From Aminobacter niigataensis (GTDB lineage Bacteria; Pseudomonadota; Alphaproteobacteria; Rhizobiales; Rhizobiaceae): a DNA stretch of 64,000 bases. Made by a program: the position numbers and the translations under genes. The first letter of the stretch is position 1. Each line of letters begins with the position of its first letter. The notes under the pieces are model-generated. The model ran no database searches, was not told the origin of the DNA, and was given only the letters and a program-made list of their open reading frames with translations. The stretch covers positions 1-64,000 of the forward strand of contig NZ_JACHOT010000007.1 of assembly GCF_014200015.1 (NCBI RefSeq), in the 5' to 3' direction. Below, piece by piece: positions 34,731-44,071 of the stretch.

Positions 34731-35924
34731 ATGACCTCCGACAAGCAGCGCAACTGGAACCCGCAGACCACCCTAGTTCACGGCGGAACGCTCCGCTCCG
34801 AATTCGGCGAAACCTCCGAGGCGATCTACCTCACCCAGGGCTATGTCTATGACAGCGCCGAAAGTGCCGAGGCGCGCTTCAAGGGCGAGACCCCCGGTTT
34901 CATCTATTCGCGCTATGCCAACCCGACCGTCGACATGTTCGAAAAGCGCATGTGCATGCTGGAAGGCGCGGAAGACGCCCGCGCCACGGCATCCGGCATG
35001 GCCGCTGTCGCCGCCGCCATCCTGTGCAGCCTGAAGGCCGGCGACCACATCGTCGCCGCCCGCGCCCTGTTCGGCTCGTGCCGCTGGATCGTCGAGACCC
35101 TGGCACCACGCTATGGTATCGAGGCGACGCTGGTCGACGGCACCGTCATCGAGAACTGGGAAAAGGCCGTCCAACCCAACACCAAGCTGTTCTTCCTGGA
35201 AAGCCCGACCAACCCGACGCTCGAAGTGATCGACATCGAGGCGGTCGCAACACTCGCCAACTCGATCGGCGCCCGTGTCGTCGTCGACAACGTCTTCGCC
35301 ACGCCGATGCAGCAGAAGCCGCTCGAACTCGGCGCCCACATCGTCGTCTATTCGGCGACCAAGCACATCGACGGCCAGGGCCGCTGCCTCGGCGGCGTCA
35401 TCCTCTCCGACAAGAAGTGGATCGACGAGAACCTGCACGACTATTTCCGCCATACCGGCCCGAGCCTGTCGCCGTTCAATGCCTGGACGCTGCTCAAGGG
35501 CCTGGAGACGCTGCCGCTGCGCGTGCGCCAGCAGACCGAGACCGCCGGCAAGATCGCCGACTTCCTCGCAGAGCGGCCGGAAGTGTCGCGCCTGATCTAT
35601 CCGGGCCGTGCCGACCACCCGCAGGCCGACATCATCAAGCGGCAGATGAAGGGCGGCTCGACGCTGATCTGCTTCGACGTCAAGGGCGGCAAGAAGGCGG
35701 CCTTCGCCTTCGAAAACGCGTTGCGCATCATCCTGATCTCGAACAATCTCGGCGACTCCAAGAGCCTGATCACGCATCCGGCGACGACGACGCACAAGAA
35801 CCTGACCGACGAGGCGCGCGCCGAACTCGGCATCGACGACGGCACGCTGCGCCTGTCGGTCGGCCTCGAAGACGCCGACGACCTGCTCAACGACATCGGC
35901 GATGCGCTTAAGGCAGCCCGCTGA
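34731..35924 (+). CDS. metZ: O-succinylhomoserine sulfhydrylase
   Basis: A 397-residue Cys/Met-metabolism PLP enzyme (fold type I). Marks are GFIYSRYANPT near 60, the catalytic lysine in VVYSATKHIDGQG near 210 and SLITHPATTTH near 345. It makes homocysteine from O-succinylhomoserine and sulphide in methionine synthesis. ATG 34731 lies just after the SAM-II element and terminator, so the gene is controlled by SAM. O-acetylhomoserine as substrate is also possible. Confidence 0.92.
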   Translation: MTSDKQRNWNPQTTLVHGGTLRSEFGETSEAIYLTQGYVYDSAESAEARFKGETPGFIYSRYANPTVDMFEKRMCMLEGAEDARATASGMAAVAAAILCSLKAGDHIVAARALFGSCRWIVETLAPRYGIEATLVDGTVIENWEKAVQPNTKLFFLESPTNPTLEVIDIEAVATLANSIGARVVVDNVFATPMQQKPLELGAHIVVYSATKHIDGQGRCLGGVILSDKKWIDENLHDYFRHTGPSLSPFNAWTLLKGLETLPLRVRQQTETAGKIADFLAERPEVSRLIYPGRADHPQADIIKRQMKGGSTLICFDVKGGKKAAFAFENALRIILISNNLGDSKSLITHPATTTHKNLTDEARAELGIDDGTLRLSVGLEDADDLLNDIGDALKAAR

Positions 35925-35931
35925 ACGAGTG

Positions 35932-35956
35932 CTGCGCTCCGCAAGGCGGAGCGCAG
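35932..35956 (+). other. Hairpin after metZ
   Basis: Perfect 11-base arms ctgcgctccgc/gcggagcgcag with loop aag, eight bases after the metZ stop. No T-run follows, so it may be a weak terminator or an mRNA stabiliser. Confidence 0.55.
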
Positions 35957-36104
35957 TCCGTACCTCACGGCTAATGCCGCGAGGCGTCGGCAGGGTGAAA
36001 TCCGCCACACCCGCATCACAATCAGCGTGAATGCGTCAAACGAGAGTTGACCCGCCGCGCCAAGCGGCCGACCCTGTCGTCGTGCAGGCCAAGGAGCGCA
36101 GCAT

Positions 36105-36497
36105 ATGTATCGCGCGGTCACCCGCAACATCGCGGTCGAGGTCGAGCCGTTTTACCTGGAGGACCGGTCCGAGCCCTCGGAGAACCGGTATGTCTGGGGT
36201 TATCGCGTGACGATCGAGAACAATTCGGACGAATTCGTCCAGCTGTTGTCGCGCTACTGGCATATCACCGATGCCAGCGGCAAGGTCGAGGAAGTCAGGG
36301 GCCCGGGCGTGGTCGGCGACCAGCCCGAGCTCAATCCCGGCGACAGCTACCAGTACGCTTCAGGCTGCCCGCTCTCGACACCATCGGGCATCATGGTCGG
36401 GCGCTACACCATGCGCAACGAAGCCGGCGAGACGTTCGAAATCGCCATCCCCGCCTTCTCGCTCGACCTTCCCGACGCCCGGCACAGGCTGAACTGA
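36105..36497 (+). CDS. apaG: Co2+/Mg2+ efflux-related protein ApaG
   Basis: A 130-residue ApaG domain protein with [11 protein letters not shown] near 15, [13 protein letters not shown] near 30 and [20 protein letters not shown] near 67. The fold is a fibronectin-like beta sandwich; the role is unclear but links to metal resistance and Ap4A in enterics. ApaG beside metZ and hslO is common in rhizobia. It is convergent with hslO, with four bases between. Confidence 0.92.
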   Translation: MYRAVTRNIAVEVEPFYLEDRSEPSENRYVWGYRVTIENNSDEFVQLLSRYWHITDASGKVEEVRGPGVVGDQPELNPGDSYQYASGCPLSTPSGIMVGRYTMRNEAGETFEIAIPAFSLDLPDARHRLN

Positions 36498-36501
36498 CCG
36501 G

Positions 36502-37494
36502 CTATTGGGCCGGTGCGAACTCGGCCGGGTCGAACTCGTATGACTTGGAGCAAAATTCACAGGCCACCCGGATGACGCCGTCCTCGACGCTGTCGTTGAT
36601 CTCCTCGGCCGTGAAGCCTTGCAGGATGCCCTTGATCTTCTGGCTCGAGCACGAGCATTCATCGACAACGCGCACGCCTTCATAAACGCGCGCGCCGTGC
36701 TCGTGAAACAGCCGGTACAGCAGCCTTTCGGTGCCGACAGTCGGGTCGATCAGTTCGGTCGGTTCGATGGTGGCAACCAGCGCCAGCAATTCCTGCCAGG
36801 AATTGTCGTCGGGATGCACGCTGACGTCGCGCTCGTCACCGTCGCCGCCATGCATGTCCTGGATGCGCCGGCGCTCCGGCGAGTCCGGAAGGAACTGGGC
36901 CAGAAGGCCGCCGGCGCGCCAATGTTCGCGCGGGCCGCCCTCGGCGGGCAGGACGAGCTTTGCCACCGACAGGCGCACATCTGTCGGGATCTGCTCCGAC
37001 TGGCGGAAATAGGCACGGGCTGCCTCTTCGAGCGTAATGCCGTTGAGTTCGACGATGCCCTGATAGCGCTGGGTGTGCTCGCCCTGGTCGATGGTCAGCG
37101 CCAGAACGCCGTTGCCGAGTAGGTCCTCGGGCGCGGTCATGCCCGCCTCGATCGCCGCATCGACGCGGTCGGCGTCGAAGCGGGCATAGGCGCGCAGCGA
37201 ATGCGGCGTGGTGAAGTCGGCAACCAGCATGTCCACCGGCCCGTCGGTGCGGGTCTGCAGGATGAACTTGCCCTCGAACTTCAGCGAGGTACCGAGCAGA
37301 ACGGTCACCACGCAGGCCTCGGCAAGAAGCCGGGCCACGGGCTCCGGATAGTCGTGCCGCTCGAGAATCTGGTCGAGCAGCGGCCCAAGCTGCACGGTGC
37401 GGCCGCGCACGTCGAGCGGCTCCACCGCGAATGGAACAACATGGTCGTCGCCTGCGAATCCGAATTCGCCGAGCTTGCGTTCGGTCTCAGTCAC
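36502..37494 (-). CDS. hslO: Redox-regulated chaperone Hsp33
   Basis: A 330-residue Hsp33. The C-terminal zinc centre has CSCSS near 281 and CEFCSKS near 314, matching the C-x-C and C-x-x-C pairs whose oxidation activates the chaperone. It holds unfolded proteins under oxidative stress. The start is GTG 37494. It is downstream of argF, 116 bases apart with a possible hairpin between. Confidence 0.93.
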   Translation of the reverse strand: MTETERKLGEFGFAGDDHVVPFAVEPLDVRGRTVQLGPLLDQILERHDYPEPVARLLAEACVVTVLLGTSLKFEGKFILQTRTDGPVDMLVADFTTPHSLRAYARFDADRVDAAIEAGMTAPEDLLGNGVLALTIDQGEHTQRYQGIVELNGITLEEAARAYFRQSEQIPTDVRLSVAKLVLPAEGGPREHWRAGGLLAQFLPDSPERRRIQDMHGGDGDERDVSVHPDDNSWQELLALVATIEPTELIDPTVGTERLLYRLFHEHGARVYEGVRVVDECSCSSQKIKGILQGFTAEEINDSVEDGVIRVACEFCSKSYEFDPAEFAPAQ

Positions 37495-37575
37495 TGGAAC
37501 TCATCCCGTATAAACAATTCCGCGACCAATCGGCCCTCCGACGGTCGCAGAACATGGCTTTGATGACAATAGATT

Positions 37576-37604
37576 GATCCCGCCCCAGATAGGGTCGCGG
37601 GATC
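37576..37604 (-). terminator. Possible terminator after argF
   Basis: Inverted arms gatcccgc/gcgggatc enclose 13 bases, just downstream of the argF stop on the minus strand. No long T-run follows, so strength is uncertain. Confidence 0.4.
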
Positions 37605-37610
37605 AGCCAT

Positions 37611-38528
37611 TCAAGCGCCCAGGCACCAGGCGAGCACCGCCTTCTGGGCGTGGAGCCGGTTTTCCGCCTCGTCGAAGACCACCGAATGCGGGCCGTCGAT
37701 CACCTCGTCGGTCACTTCCTCGCCGCGATGGGCGGGCAGGCAGTGCATGAACAATGCGTCGGGCTTGGCGAGCTTCATCAGGTCGGCATTGACCTGGTAC
37801 GGCAGGAAGACATTGTGGCCGCGCGCGCGGTGCTCCTGCCCCATCGAAACCCAACAGTCGGTGACAATGGCGTCGACGCCGCGAACCGCGTCCTCGGCCG
37901 AGCGCGTCAGCGTCACCTTGCCGCCGTTGGCGTCGGCCCAGTCGATGTACTTCTGCTCCGGCTCGCTGCCTTCCGGCACCGCCACATTGACGTTGAAGCT
38001 GAAGCGGGCCGAGGCCTCGAGCAGCGAATGCAGCACGTTGTTGCCGTCGCCGGTCCAGGCAAAGGTCTTGCCGCCCACCGGGCCGCGATGTTCCTCAAAG
38101 GTCAGGATATCGGCCATCAGCTGACACGGATGGGTGTCGTCGGTCAGGCCGTTGATGACGGGGATGGTGGCGTTTTCGGTCAGCTCGATCAGCCGCTCAT
38201 GCGCCGTCGTGCGAATCATGATCGCGTCGACATAACGCGACAGCACCTTGGCGGTGTCGGCGATCGACTCCGAGCGGCCGAGCTGCATTTCGGTGCCGGT
38301 CAGCATGATGGTCTCGCCGCCGAGCTGGCGCATGCCGACATCGAACGAGATGCGCGTGCGCGTCGACGGCTTGTCGAAGATCATCGCCAGCACCTTGCCC
38401 TCGAGGGGCTTGGATCGTTCGCCAGCTTTCAGCCGCGCCTTTCGCGCAGCCGCATCGTCCAGAATCCCGCGAAGGTCGCTCCCGGAAAGTGCCGAGAGGT
38501 CGGTGAAATGACGAATTCCGCTGGTCAT
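37611..38528 (-). CDS. argF: Ornithine carbamoyltransferase
   Basis: A 305-residue OTCase. STRTRISF near 54 binds carbamoyl phosphate, [11 protein letters not shown] near 128 and [11 protein letters not shown] near 269 form the ornithine site. It makes citrulline in arginine synthesis. It follows argD after 14 bases and is in the same operon. ATG 38528 gives the usual length. Confidence 0.95.
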   Translation of the reverse strand: MTSGIRHFTDLSALSGSDLRGILDDAAARKARLKAGERSKPLEGKVLAMIFDKPSTRTRISFDVGMRQLGGETIMLTGTEMQLGRSESIADTAKVLSRYVDAIMIRTTAHERLIELTENATIPVINGLTDDTHPCQLMADILTFEEHRGPVGGKTFAWTGDGNNVLHSLLEASARFSFNVNVAVPEGSEPEQKYIDWADANGGKVTLTRSAEDAVRGVDAIVTDCWVSMGQEHRARGHNVFLPYQVNADLMKLAKPDALFMHCLPAHRGEEVTDEVIDGPHSVVFDEAENRLHAQKAVLAWCLGA

Positions 38529-38542
38529 GTAACGTCCTTGGT

Positions 38543-39736
38543 TTACCCGCCGTTGGCGGCGGCCTTGGAGAGGCTGGCAGCTCCGGCGCGAATGCGCGCC
38601 AGCGCCTCTTGGATCTCTGCGTCGGTGGTCGTCAGCGGCGGCAGAAGACGCAGCACATTTTCGCCTGCCGGCACCGCGAGCAGCTTCTGGTCGCGCAGCG
38701 CCATGTTCACCTTGGTATTGGGCATGGTGCATTTGACGCCAAGCATCAGCCCTGTGCCGCGGATTTCCGAGATTACATCGGGGAACTCGTCGGCGACCGC
38801 GGCAAGGCCCTGCTTCATCAGCAACGCCTTGCGGCTGACCTCTTCGAGGAAGCCTTCTTCGAGCAGCACGTCAAGCACGGCGTTGCCGACCGCCATGGCA
38901 AGCGGATTGCCACCGAAGGTGGTGCCGTGCACGCCAGCCGTCATGCCTTTTGCCGCCTCTTCGGTGGCAAGGCAGGCACCGACCGGGAAGCCGCCGCCGA
39001 TACCCTTGGCGATCGCCATCAGGTCCGGCGATACACCCGCCCACTCATAGGCGTAGAGCTTGCCCGTTCGACCAACGCCGCACTGGACTTCATCAAAAAT
39101 GAGCAGCAGGCCATGCTTGTCGCACAGCTGGCGCAGGCGCTTCAGCGACTGCGTGGGGAACGGACGGATACCGCCCTCGCCCTGCACCGGCTCGAGCAGG
39201 ATCGCCGCCGTCTCGGGTCCGATCAGCTTTTCGGCGGCATCGATGTCGTCGAAGGCGACCTGGTCGAAACCCTCGACCTTCGGACCGAAACCTTCGAGAT
39301 ACTTCGCCTGTCCGCCGGCGGCGATGGTTGCCAGCGTGCGACCGTGGAACGCGCCCTCGAAAGTGATGACGCGGAACCGTTCGGGATGGCCGTTCACATA
39401 CTGGTAGCGGCGCGCGGTCTTGATCGCGCACTCAAGCGCTTCCGCGCCCGAGTTGGTGAAGAACACGCGGTCGGCAAACGAAGTTTCGGCCAGCCGCTCG
39501 CCCAGCCGGCTCTGGCCGGGGATCTGGTAGAGGTTGGAGACGTGCCACAGCTTGGCGGCCTGCTCGGTCAGCGCTGCAACAAGATGCGGATGGCTGTGGC
39601 CCAACGAATTGACAGCAATGCCACCAGCGAAATCGAGATATCGCTCGCCGGTCTCGGTGATCAGCCAAGAACCCTCGCCTCGCTCGAAAGCCAGGGGTAC
39701 GCGAGCAAACGTCTCGTAAAGCGCCGATCCGCTCAT
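38543..39736 (-). CDS. argD: Acetylornithine aminotransferase
   Basis: A 397-residue class III PLP aminotransferase. [15 protein letters not shown] near 94, FEGAFHGRT near 125, [12 protein letters not shown] near 213 and [13 protein letters not shown] near 239 with the PLP lysine are all present. It makes N-acetylornithine in arginine synthesis and heads argD-argF. The ATG at 39736 lies only about 28 bases after an intrinsic terminator in its leader. Confidence 0.94.
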   Translation of the reverse strand: MSGSALYETFARVPLAFERGEGSWLITETGERYLDFAGGIAVNSLGHSHPHLVAALTEQAAKLWHVSNLYQIPGQSRLGERLAETSFADRVFFTNSGAEALECAIKTARRYQYVNGHPERFRVITFEGAFHGRTLATIAAGGQAKYLEGFGPKVEGFDQVAFDDIDAAEKLIGPETAAILLEPVQGEGGIRPFPTQSLKRLRQLCDKHGLLLIFDEVQCGVGRTGKLYAYEWAGVSPDLMAIAKGIGGGFPVGACLATEEAAKGMTAGVHGTTFGGNPLAMAVGNAVLDVLLEEGFLEEVSRKALLMKQGLAAVADEFPDVISEIRGTGLMLGVKCTMPNTKVNMALRDQKLLAVPAGENVLRLLPPLTTTDAEIQEALARIRAGAASLSKAAANGG

Positions 39737-39761
39737 TATATGCCTCTCCGGAACCGGAAAA

Positions 39762-39854
39762 TCAAAAAGCCGCCTCAGCGGCGGCCCTGCGGGCTATATC
39801 AGGTTTTTCGGCCACAAAGTCAACGAAAACGTCGCATAGACGCGTGCGTTCCAT
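39762..39854 (-). CDS. Possible 30-residue leader peptide of argD
   Basis: A short frame on the argD strand starts with ATG at 39854 just after ggggagag and stops with TGA inside the T-run of the argD leader terminator. It has four Arg codons in 30, including two adjacent ones shortly before the hairpin. The pattern suggests translation-linked attenuation by arginine supply. Expression is not shown. Confidence 0.4.
   Translation of the reverse strand: MERTRLCDVFVDFVAEKPDIARRAAAEAAF
39764..39785 (-). terminator. Intrinsic terminator in the argD leader
   Basis: On the minus strand the arms gccgcc/ggcggc around gctga are followed by ttttt, 28 bases before argD. No gene upstream on this strand needs it, as gcrA is divergent, so it is likely an attenuator. 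Confidence 0.65.
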
Positions 39855-39913
39855 CTCTCCCCTGCCGCTGCAGCGAGGTCGAACTCGGCAAGTTGGGGAA
39901 AACCGTAAAAACC

Positions 39914-39950
39914 GAATCGTGAAGACCCCTGGGACTCTTGTCACAGAGTC
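39914..39950. promoter_or_regulatory. Cluster of three GANTC (CcrM) sites upstream of gcrA
   Basis: gaatc (39914-39918), gactc (39933-39937) and gagtc (39946-39950) lie within 37 bases; the last two face each other as an inverted repeat. GANTC is methylated by CcrM, and GcrA activates promoters carrying it. The cluster lies about 140 bases before gcrA and on the argD leader side. Confidence 0.6.
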
Positions 39951-40089
39951 AGCGCATCGATAACTGTAATTGAGAAATAACTAGATTTCGTGCGGCGGAC
40001 ATATCCATCGAATAGATGTGGTGCCCACCCGGCTTGCCGGGGCGGAAAAGGATTCCGGATTCTGCGCGTTAAATCAGGAGCACGGTCTC

Positions 40090-40608
40090 ATGAATTGGAC
40101 TGACGAGCGGGTCGAACTTCTCAGAAAGCTTTGGTCGGAAGGTCTGAGCGCAAGCCAGATCGCGGCACAATTGGGCGGCGTCAGCCGCAATGCCGTCATC
40201 GGCAAGGTTCACCGGCTGAAGCTGTCGAGCCGCGGCCGCGCGACGGCTGCCCCGGCGCGCCAGAAGAAGACGACCACGGCGACCACCGCGACCAAGACGG
40301 TGCAGCGCACGGCAACCGTGACACGCACGGTTACCGCCAGCATCGGCGCCACCGCGCTCCAGGCGCAGTTCGACGTCGAGCCGGTTGCCCGCCATTATCT
40401 CCGCCCGGTGGAAAACGTCGTCGTGCCGATCTCGCGCCGGCTCCAGCTGGTGCAGCTCAACGAGCGCACCTGCAAGTGGCCGAACGGCGACCCGCTGAGC
40501 GAAGACTTCAACTTCTGCGGCAACGAAGCCGGCGAGAGCGGCCCCTATTGCGGCTATCACTCGAAGATCGCCTTCCAGCCAGCTTCCGAGCGCCGCAGGT
40601 CGCGGTGA
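40090..40608 (+). CDS. gcrA: Cell-cycle regulator GcrA
   Basis: A 172-residue GcrA. The N-terminal WTDERVELLRKLWSEGLSA and the GGVSRNAVIGKVHRL helix-turn-helix (about 15-45) are diagnostic; the middle is Thr-rich, and the C-terminal domain has CKWPNGDP and CGYHS, which contacts sigma-70. GcrA activates cell-cycle promoters that bear methylated GANTC. Start ATG 40090 fits the family N-terminus. Confidence 0.95.
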   Translation: MNWTDERVELLRKLWSEGLSASQIAAQLGGVSRNAVIGKVHRLKLSSRGRATAAPARQKKTTTATTATKTVQRTATVTRTVTASIGATALQAQFDVEPVARHYLRPVENVVVPISRRLQLVQLNERTCKWPNGDPLSEDFNFCGNEAGESGPYCGYHSKIAFQPASERRRSR

Positions 40609-40657
40609 GCGAATAGCGAATAGCGAATAGCGAATAGCGAATAGCGAATAGCGAATA
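40609..40657. repeat. Heptanucleotide tandem array (7 copies of gcgaata)
   Basis: Seven perfect head-to-tail copies of gcgaata start directly at the base after the gcrA stop codon. Three inverted copies lie 50 bases further on, so the two arrays can pair around a terminator. Confidence 0.95.
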
Positions 40658-40669
40658 AAACAAGTTTCA

Positions 40670-40706
40670 GGGCTTCGGGGCGTCAAGGCGACCCGAGGCC
40701 CTTTTT
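40670..40706 (+). terminator. Terminator of gcrA within the repeat structure
   Basis: Arms gggcttcggg/cccgaggccc (one G-T pair) around 16 bases, followed by ttttt, lie between the direct and inverted heptanucleotide arrays. Confidence 0.8.
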
Positions 40707-40707
40707 C

Positions 40708-40735
40708 TATTCGCTACTCCCTATTCGCTATTCGC
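40708..40735. repeat. Inverted copies of the heptanucleotide (3 copies of tattcgc)
   Basis: Copies of tattcgc at 40708, 40722 and 40729 are the complement of the gcgaata array before the terminator. They end just before the corA stop codon. Confidence 0.9.
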
Positions 40736-40742
40736 TCTTCTT

Positions 40743-41756
40743 TCACAGCCAACCGTTCTTCTTGAAGCGCCAATAGAGCACCGAGCAGATCGTTGCGATG
40801 GCGACAAGCACGGTGGGATAGCCGTAACTGAACTGCAACTCCGGCATGTCGGCGAAGTTCATGCCGTAGATGCCGGCAAGGGCGGTCGGAACGGCGAGGA
40901 TGGCCGCCCACGAGGCGAGCTTCTTGGCAATCGCCGTTTCCTGGCTCTGGCCGACGAGAAGGCTCGCCTCGAAGGCGAATGCCAGCACCTCGCGCAAATT
41001 GTCGACCTTCTCCAGCACGGTGCGGATGTGATCGGTGACGTCCCGAAACAGCGGATGCATGGCCGGGCGCAACTGCGGCAGGTCGGCGCTGGTGAGCCTG
41101 CGGCAGACCTCGACCAGCGGGCCGGCGGCATTGCGCAGGCGCAAGAGGTCGCGGCGCAGCATGTAGAGCCGCTCGATGTCCTTTGATGTCATCGGCCGCG
41201 CCAAGACGCCGTCCTCGATGCGGTCGACCTCTTCCTCGATCTGCTCGAGCACCGGCATGTAGTTGTCGACGATGAAGTCGAGGATGGCATAGAGGATGAA
41301 GTCCTCGCCCTTGGCGAGCGCACTGGGGCAACTCTCCCAGTGCTGGCGCACGGCGGCATAGGACGTCGATACGCCGTGGCGAACGCTGACGATGTAGCCC
41401 TTGCCGACAAACATGTGCGTTTCGCCGAAGTTCACCCGCCCCTCGACCAACTGCGCCGTGCGCGCGACGATGAACAGCGCGTCGCCATACTGCTCGATCT
41501 TCGGCCGCTGGTGCGGATGCTCGGCATCCTCGATGGCGAGGTCGTGGAGGTGGAACTGCTGCTGCACGCGCAAGAGCAGTTCGCGGCTGGGTTCGAGCAG
41601 GCCGATCCAGACGACGTGCCCTTCCCTTGCAGCCCAGTCGCCTGCCTCCTCGATGGCGATGTCGGCGATGCGGCGCCCGCCAAGATAGACGCTGGAGGCG
41701 ACGACCCCGTCCTCCAGTTCAGCGCTCTTGTCGAACTTCCTGGCAAATTCGGTCAT
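40743..41756 (-). CDS. corA: Magnesium/cobalt transporter CorA
   Basis: A 337-residue CorA. A long cytoplasmic N-terminal domain is followed by two spans at the C-terminus (about 280-300 and 312-330), and the pore motif GMN is in IYGMNFADMPE near 298. It forms a pentamer that admits Mg2+. It lies downstream of phoU on the same strand, about 74 bases away, convergent with gcrA. Confidence 0.93.
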   Translation of the reverse strand: MTEFARKFDKSAELEDGVVASSVYLGGRRIADIAIEEAGDWAAREGHVVWIGLLEPSRELLLRVQQQFHLHDLAIEDAEHPHQRPKIEQYGDALFIVARTAQLVEGRVNFGETHMFVGKGYIVSVRHGVSTSYAAVRQHWESCPSALAKGEDFILYAILDFIVDNYMPVLEQIEEEVDRIEDGVLARPMTSKDIERLYMLRRDLLRLRNAAGPLVEVCRRLTSADLPQLRPAMHPLFRDVTDHIRTVLEKVDNLREVLAFAFEASLLVGQSQETAIAKKLASWAAILAVPTALAGIYGMNFADMPELQFSYGYPTVLVAIATICSVLYWRFKKNGWL

Positions 41757-41829
41757 GCTGCACCCCTGCGAGGCCGCCTGATCACGTTCCTAGTCTAGAC
41801 CTTCCGCACGCCGGGAAGAAGGGCCTGCC

Positions 41830-42555
41830 TCAGCCGGACTTGCCATCGTCGGTGAGCGTCACGCCGTGGCTCCTGTCTTCCTTGGGCCGTTCCGGCGGCA
41901 TCTGGTCGCCGGTCACGATGTAGTAGATCGTCTCGGCGATGTTGGTGGCATGATCGCCGATGCGCTCGATGTTCTTGGCCACGAACAGAAGGTGCGTGCA
42001 GGGCGTGATGTTGCGCGGATCTTCCATCATGTAGGTCAGAAGCTCGCGGAACAGCGAGGTGTACATGGCGTCGATCTGTTCGTCGCGGTCGCGCACAATG
42101 CCAATGCGCTCGACCGAGCGCGACGCGTAGACGTCGAGCACGTCCTTGAGCTGGGTCAGCGCCAGTTCGGCCAGCGCCTCCAGGCCGCGGAACAGGCTGT
42201 TCGGTTGCCGGCCCTCGGCCACCGCTGCCACACGCTTGGCGATGTTCTTGCCGAGGTCGCCGACGCGTTCGAGATCGGCCGAGATGCGGATCGCGCCGAT
42301 GATCTCGCGCAGGTCGGTCGCCATCGGCTGGCGCCGGGCGATGACCAGGATCGCCTTGTCGTCGATCTCGCGCTCGGCCTCGTCGAGCAGCAGATCGTCC
42401 TGGACGACCTTCTGGGCCAGGGTGTGGTCGGCATTGACGAGCGCATTGATCGCCTGATCGACCATGCGCTCGGCCTGCCCGCCCATTGCAGCAATTTTCC
42501 TCGCCAGAAATTGCAGTTCTTCGTCATAGGCCCGGACAGTGTGTTGCGTAAGCAT
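41830..42555 (-). CDS. phoU: Phosphate signalling protein PhoU
   Basis: A 241-residue protein with two PhoU repeats of three helices; each has the E(D)xxxD-type metal motif (ADLERVGDLGKNIA near 93 and KNIERIGDHATNIAE near 198). It restrains the PhoR kinase when phosphate is ample. ATG 42555 is the first good start. It follows phoR by 140 bases, without the pst genes usually between. Confidence 0.93.
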   Translation of the reverse strand: MLTQHTVRAYDEELQFLARKIAAMGGQAERMVDQAINALVNADHTLAQKVVQDDLLLDEAEREIDDKAILVIARRQPMATDLREIIGAIRISADLERVGDLGKNIAKRVAAVAEGRQPNSLFRGLEALAELALTQLKDVLDVYASRSVERIGIVRDRDEQIDAMYTSLFRELLTYMMEDPRNITPCTHLLFVAKNIERIGDHATNIAETIYYIVTGDQMPPERPKEDRSHGVTLTDDGKSG

Positions 42556-42695
42556 CGGCGAACTTCCTGGAATGTGCGCGGAATCGTGATCCTGAATCCG
42601 CACTCATAGGCTAACGACATGACGGAAAAAAGAAATGGGCAAGGATAGCAACTTGCGAGTTGCCGCCGGACCAGCAAGAAGCGGGCAGATCGCAG

Positions 42696-43973
42696 TCAGG
42701 CGACGGGGAAATGGACGGTGAAGGCCGAGCCCTCGCCCAGCTTCGAGCGGATCGACAGGCGCGCGCCATGCCTGGTCAGGATATGCTTGACGATCGAGAG
42801 GCCCAGCCCCGTACCTTTGTGGGCGCGGCTCGTCTCGACGTCGACCCGATAGAAGCGCTCGGTCACGCGCGGAATATGCTCGTCGGGGATGCCCGGTCCG
42901 AAATCGCGGACCGTCACCTCGATCTCCGGCTGCGTTCCTTCCGCCAACCGCTTCATCGACACCACCACACGACCACCCGACTGGCCGTATTTGCAGGCAT
43001 TTTCCAGAAGGTTCTGGAACACCTGGAACAGCTCGTCGCGATCGCCGTGAACCTCGAGCGGACCTTCGGCGAAATCGCGTTCGATCACCACGCCGGTCCC
43101 GGCTGCCAGGGGCGCAAGCGAGTCGATGACCGCCTCGACTGTCTGGCGCAGGTCGACGCGCACGCCGGGCTTGAGATAGGGCTTCATTTCCAGCCGCGAC
43201 AGCGAAAGCAAGTCGTCGATCAGGCGCGCCATGCGCCCGGTCTGGTTCTGCATGATCTGCAGGAACTGGTCGCGTGCGTTGGGATCGTTGCGGGCCGGTC
43301 CGCGCAGCGTCTCGACGAAACCGGCGATGGAGGCCAGCGGCGTGCGCAGTTCATGGCTGGCATTGGCGATGAAGTCGGCGCGCATGCGGTCGATCCGGCG
43401 CGCCTCGCTCTGATCCTTGAAGGCAAGCACGAAAAGGCCGGTACCGCGGCCAACCGCCGAAGCCGTGACGCGATAGACGCGCTCGAACGGCACCCGCTCG
43501 ACATAGTCGGCCGTCTGCGCCGTTCCCTCGCCGCCAAGTACCGCCTCGATCAGCGCCTGCATCTCGGGAGCGCGGAATTTCAGCAGCACGGGCAGTGGGG
43601 GCCTGATGGCGCCGAAGGCGGTTTCAGCCGCCTCGTTGGCGTGGACCACGGTGCCGTCGCGGCCGAAGATGATCAGCGGCTCGGCGACCGCCGCGGCGAG
43701 TTTTTCGCCCGACAGCCTGTCGAGCGGCGAGCGTTCGACGCGGGCGCTCGCTTCAGCCATGCGACGGGCAGCCGGGGTGCGCGGTGCTATGAGCGCGACC
43801 AGCACGAGCGCGACGATAGTTGCGGCAGTGAACCCACCCGAGGCTCCCCCAAAAAGGCGGACGGCAAGGACGGCAAGGATCGCCGCGGCAAGCATCCAGC
43901 GGTTCTGGTAGAGCCGACCGGCGGTGAGCTTCGCCGTGCGCCTTGTCCTCGTCTGGGTGCTGGTCTCAGCCAT
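42696..43973 (-). CDS. phoR: Phosphate regulon sensor kinase PhoR
   Basis: A 425-residue membrane histidine kinase. Two N-terminal spans (about 25-65) are followed by a PAS domain (about 95-190), HisKA with the H-box NASHELRTPLASI near 205, and HATPase boxes N (ENACKYGQ near 322), G1 (DFGPGIP) and G2 (GTGLGLSI). With phoU alongside, the role in phosphate sensing is likely; the response regulator phoB is not in the window. Confidence 0.88.
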   Translation of the reverse strand: MAETSTQTRTRRTAKLTAGRLYQNRWMLAAAILAVLAVRLFGGASGGFTAATIVALVLVALIAPRTPAARRMAEASARVERSPLDRLSGEKLAAAVAEPLIIFGRDGTVVHANEAAETAFGAIRPPLPVLLKFRAPEMQALIEAVLGGEGTAQTADYVERVPFERVYRVTASAVGRGTGLFVLAFKDQSEARRIDRMRADFIANASHELRTPLASIAGFVETLRGPARNDPNARDQFLQIMQNQTGRMARLIDDLLSLSRLEMKPYLKPGVRVDLRQTVEAVIDSLAPLAAGTGVVIERDFAEGPLEVHGDRDELFQVFQNLLENACKYGQSGGRVVVSMKRLAEGTQPEIEVTVRDFGPGIPDEHIPRVTERFYRVDVETSRAHKGTGLGLSIVKHILTRHGARLSIRSKLGEGSAFTVHFPVA

Positions 43974-44071
43974 ACGAACTTTTCCGCGGCGCGCGCGCCC
44001 TCAAGAAGCCTCTGGACCGCTTCCTAGCCACCCAATAGCATGACTTGCCAAGCTGGAAAGGTGCCGTGACC

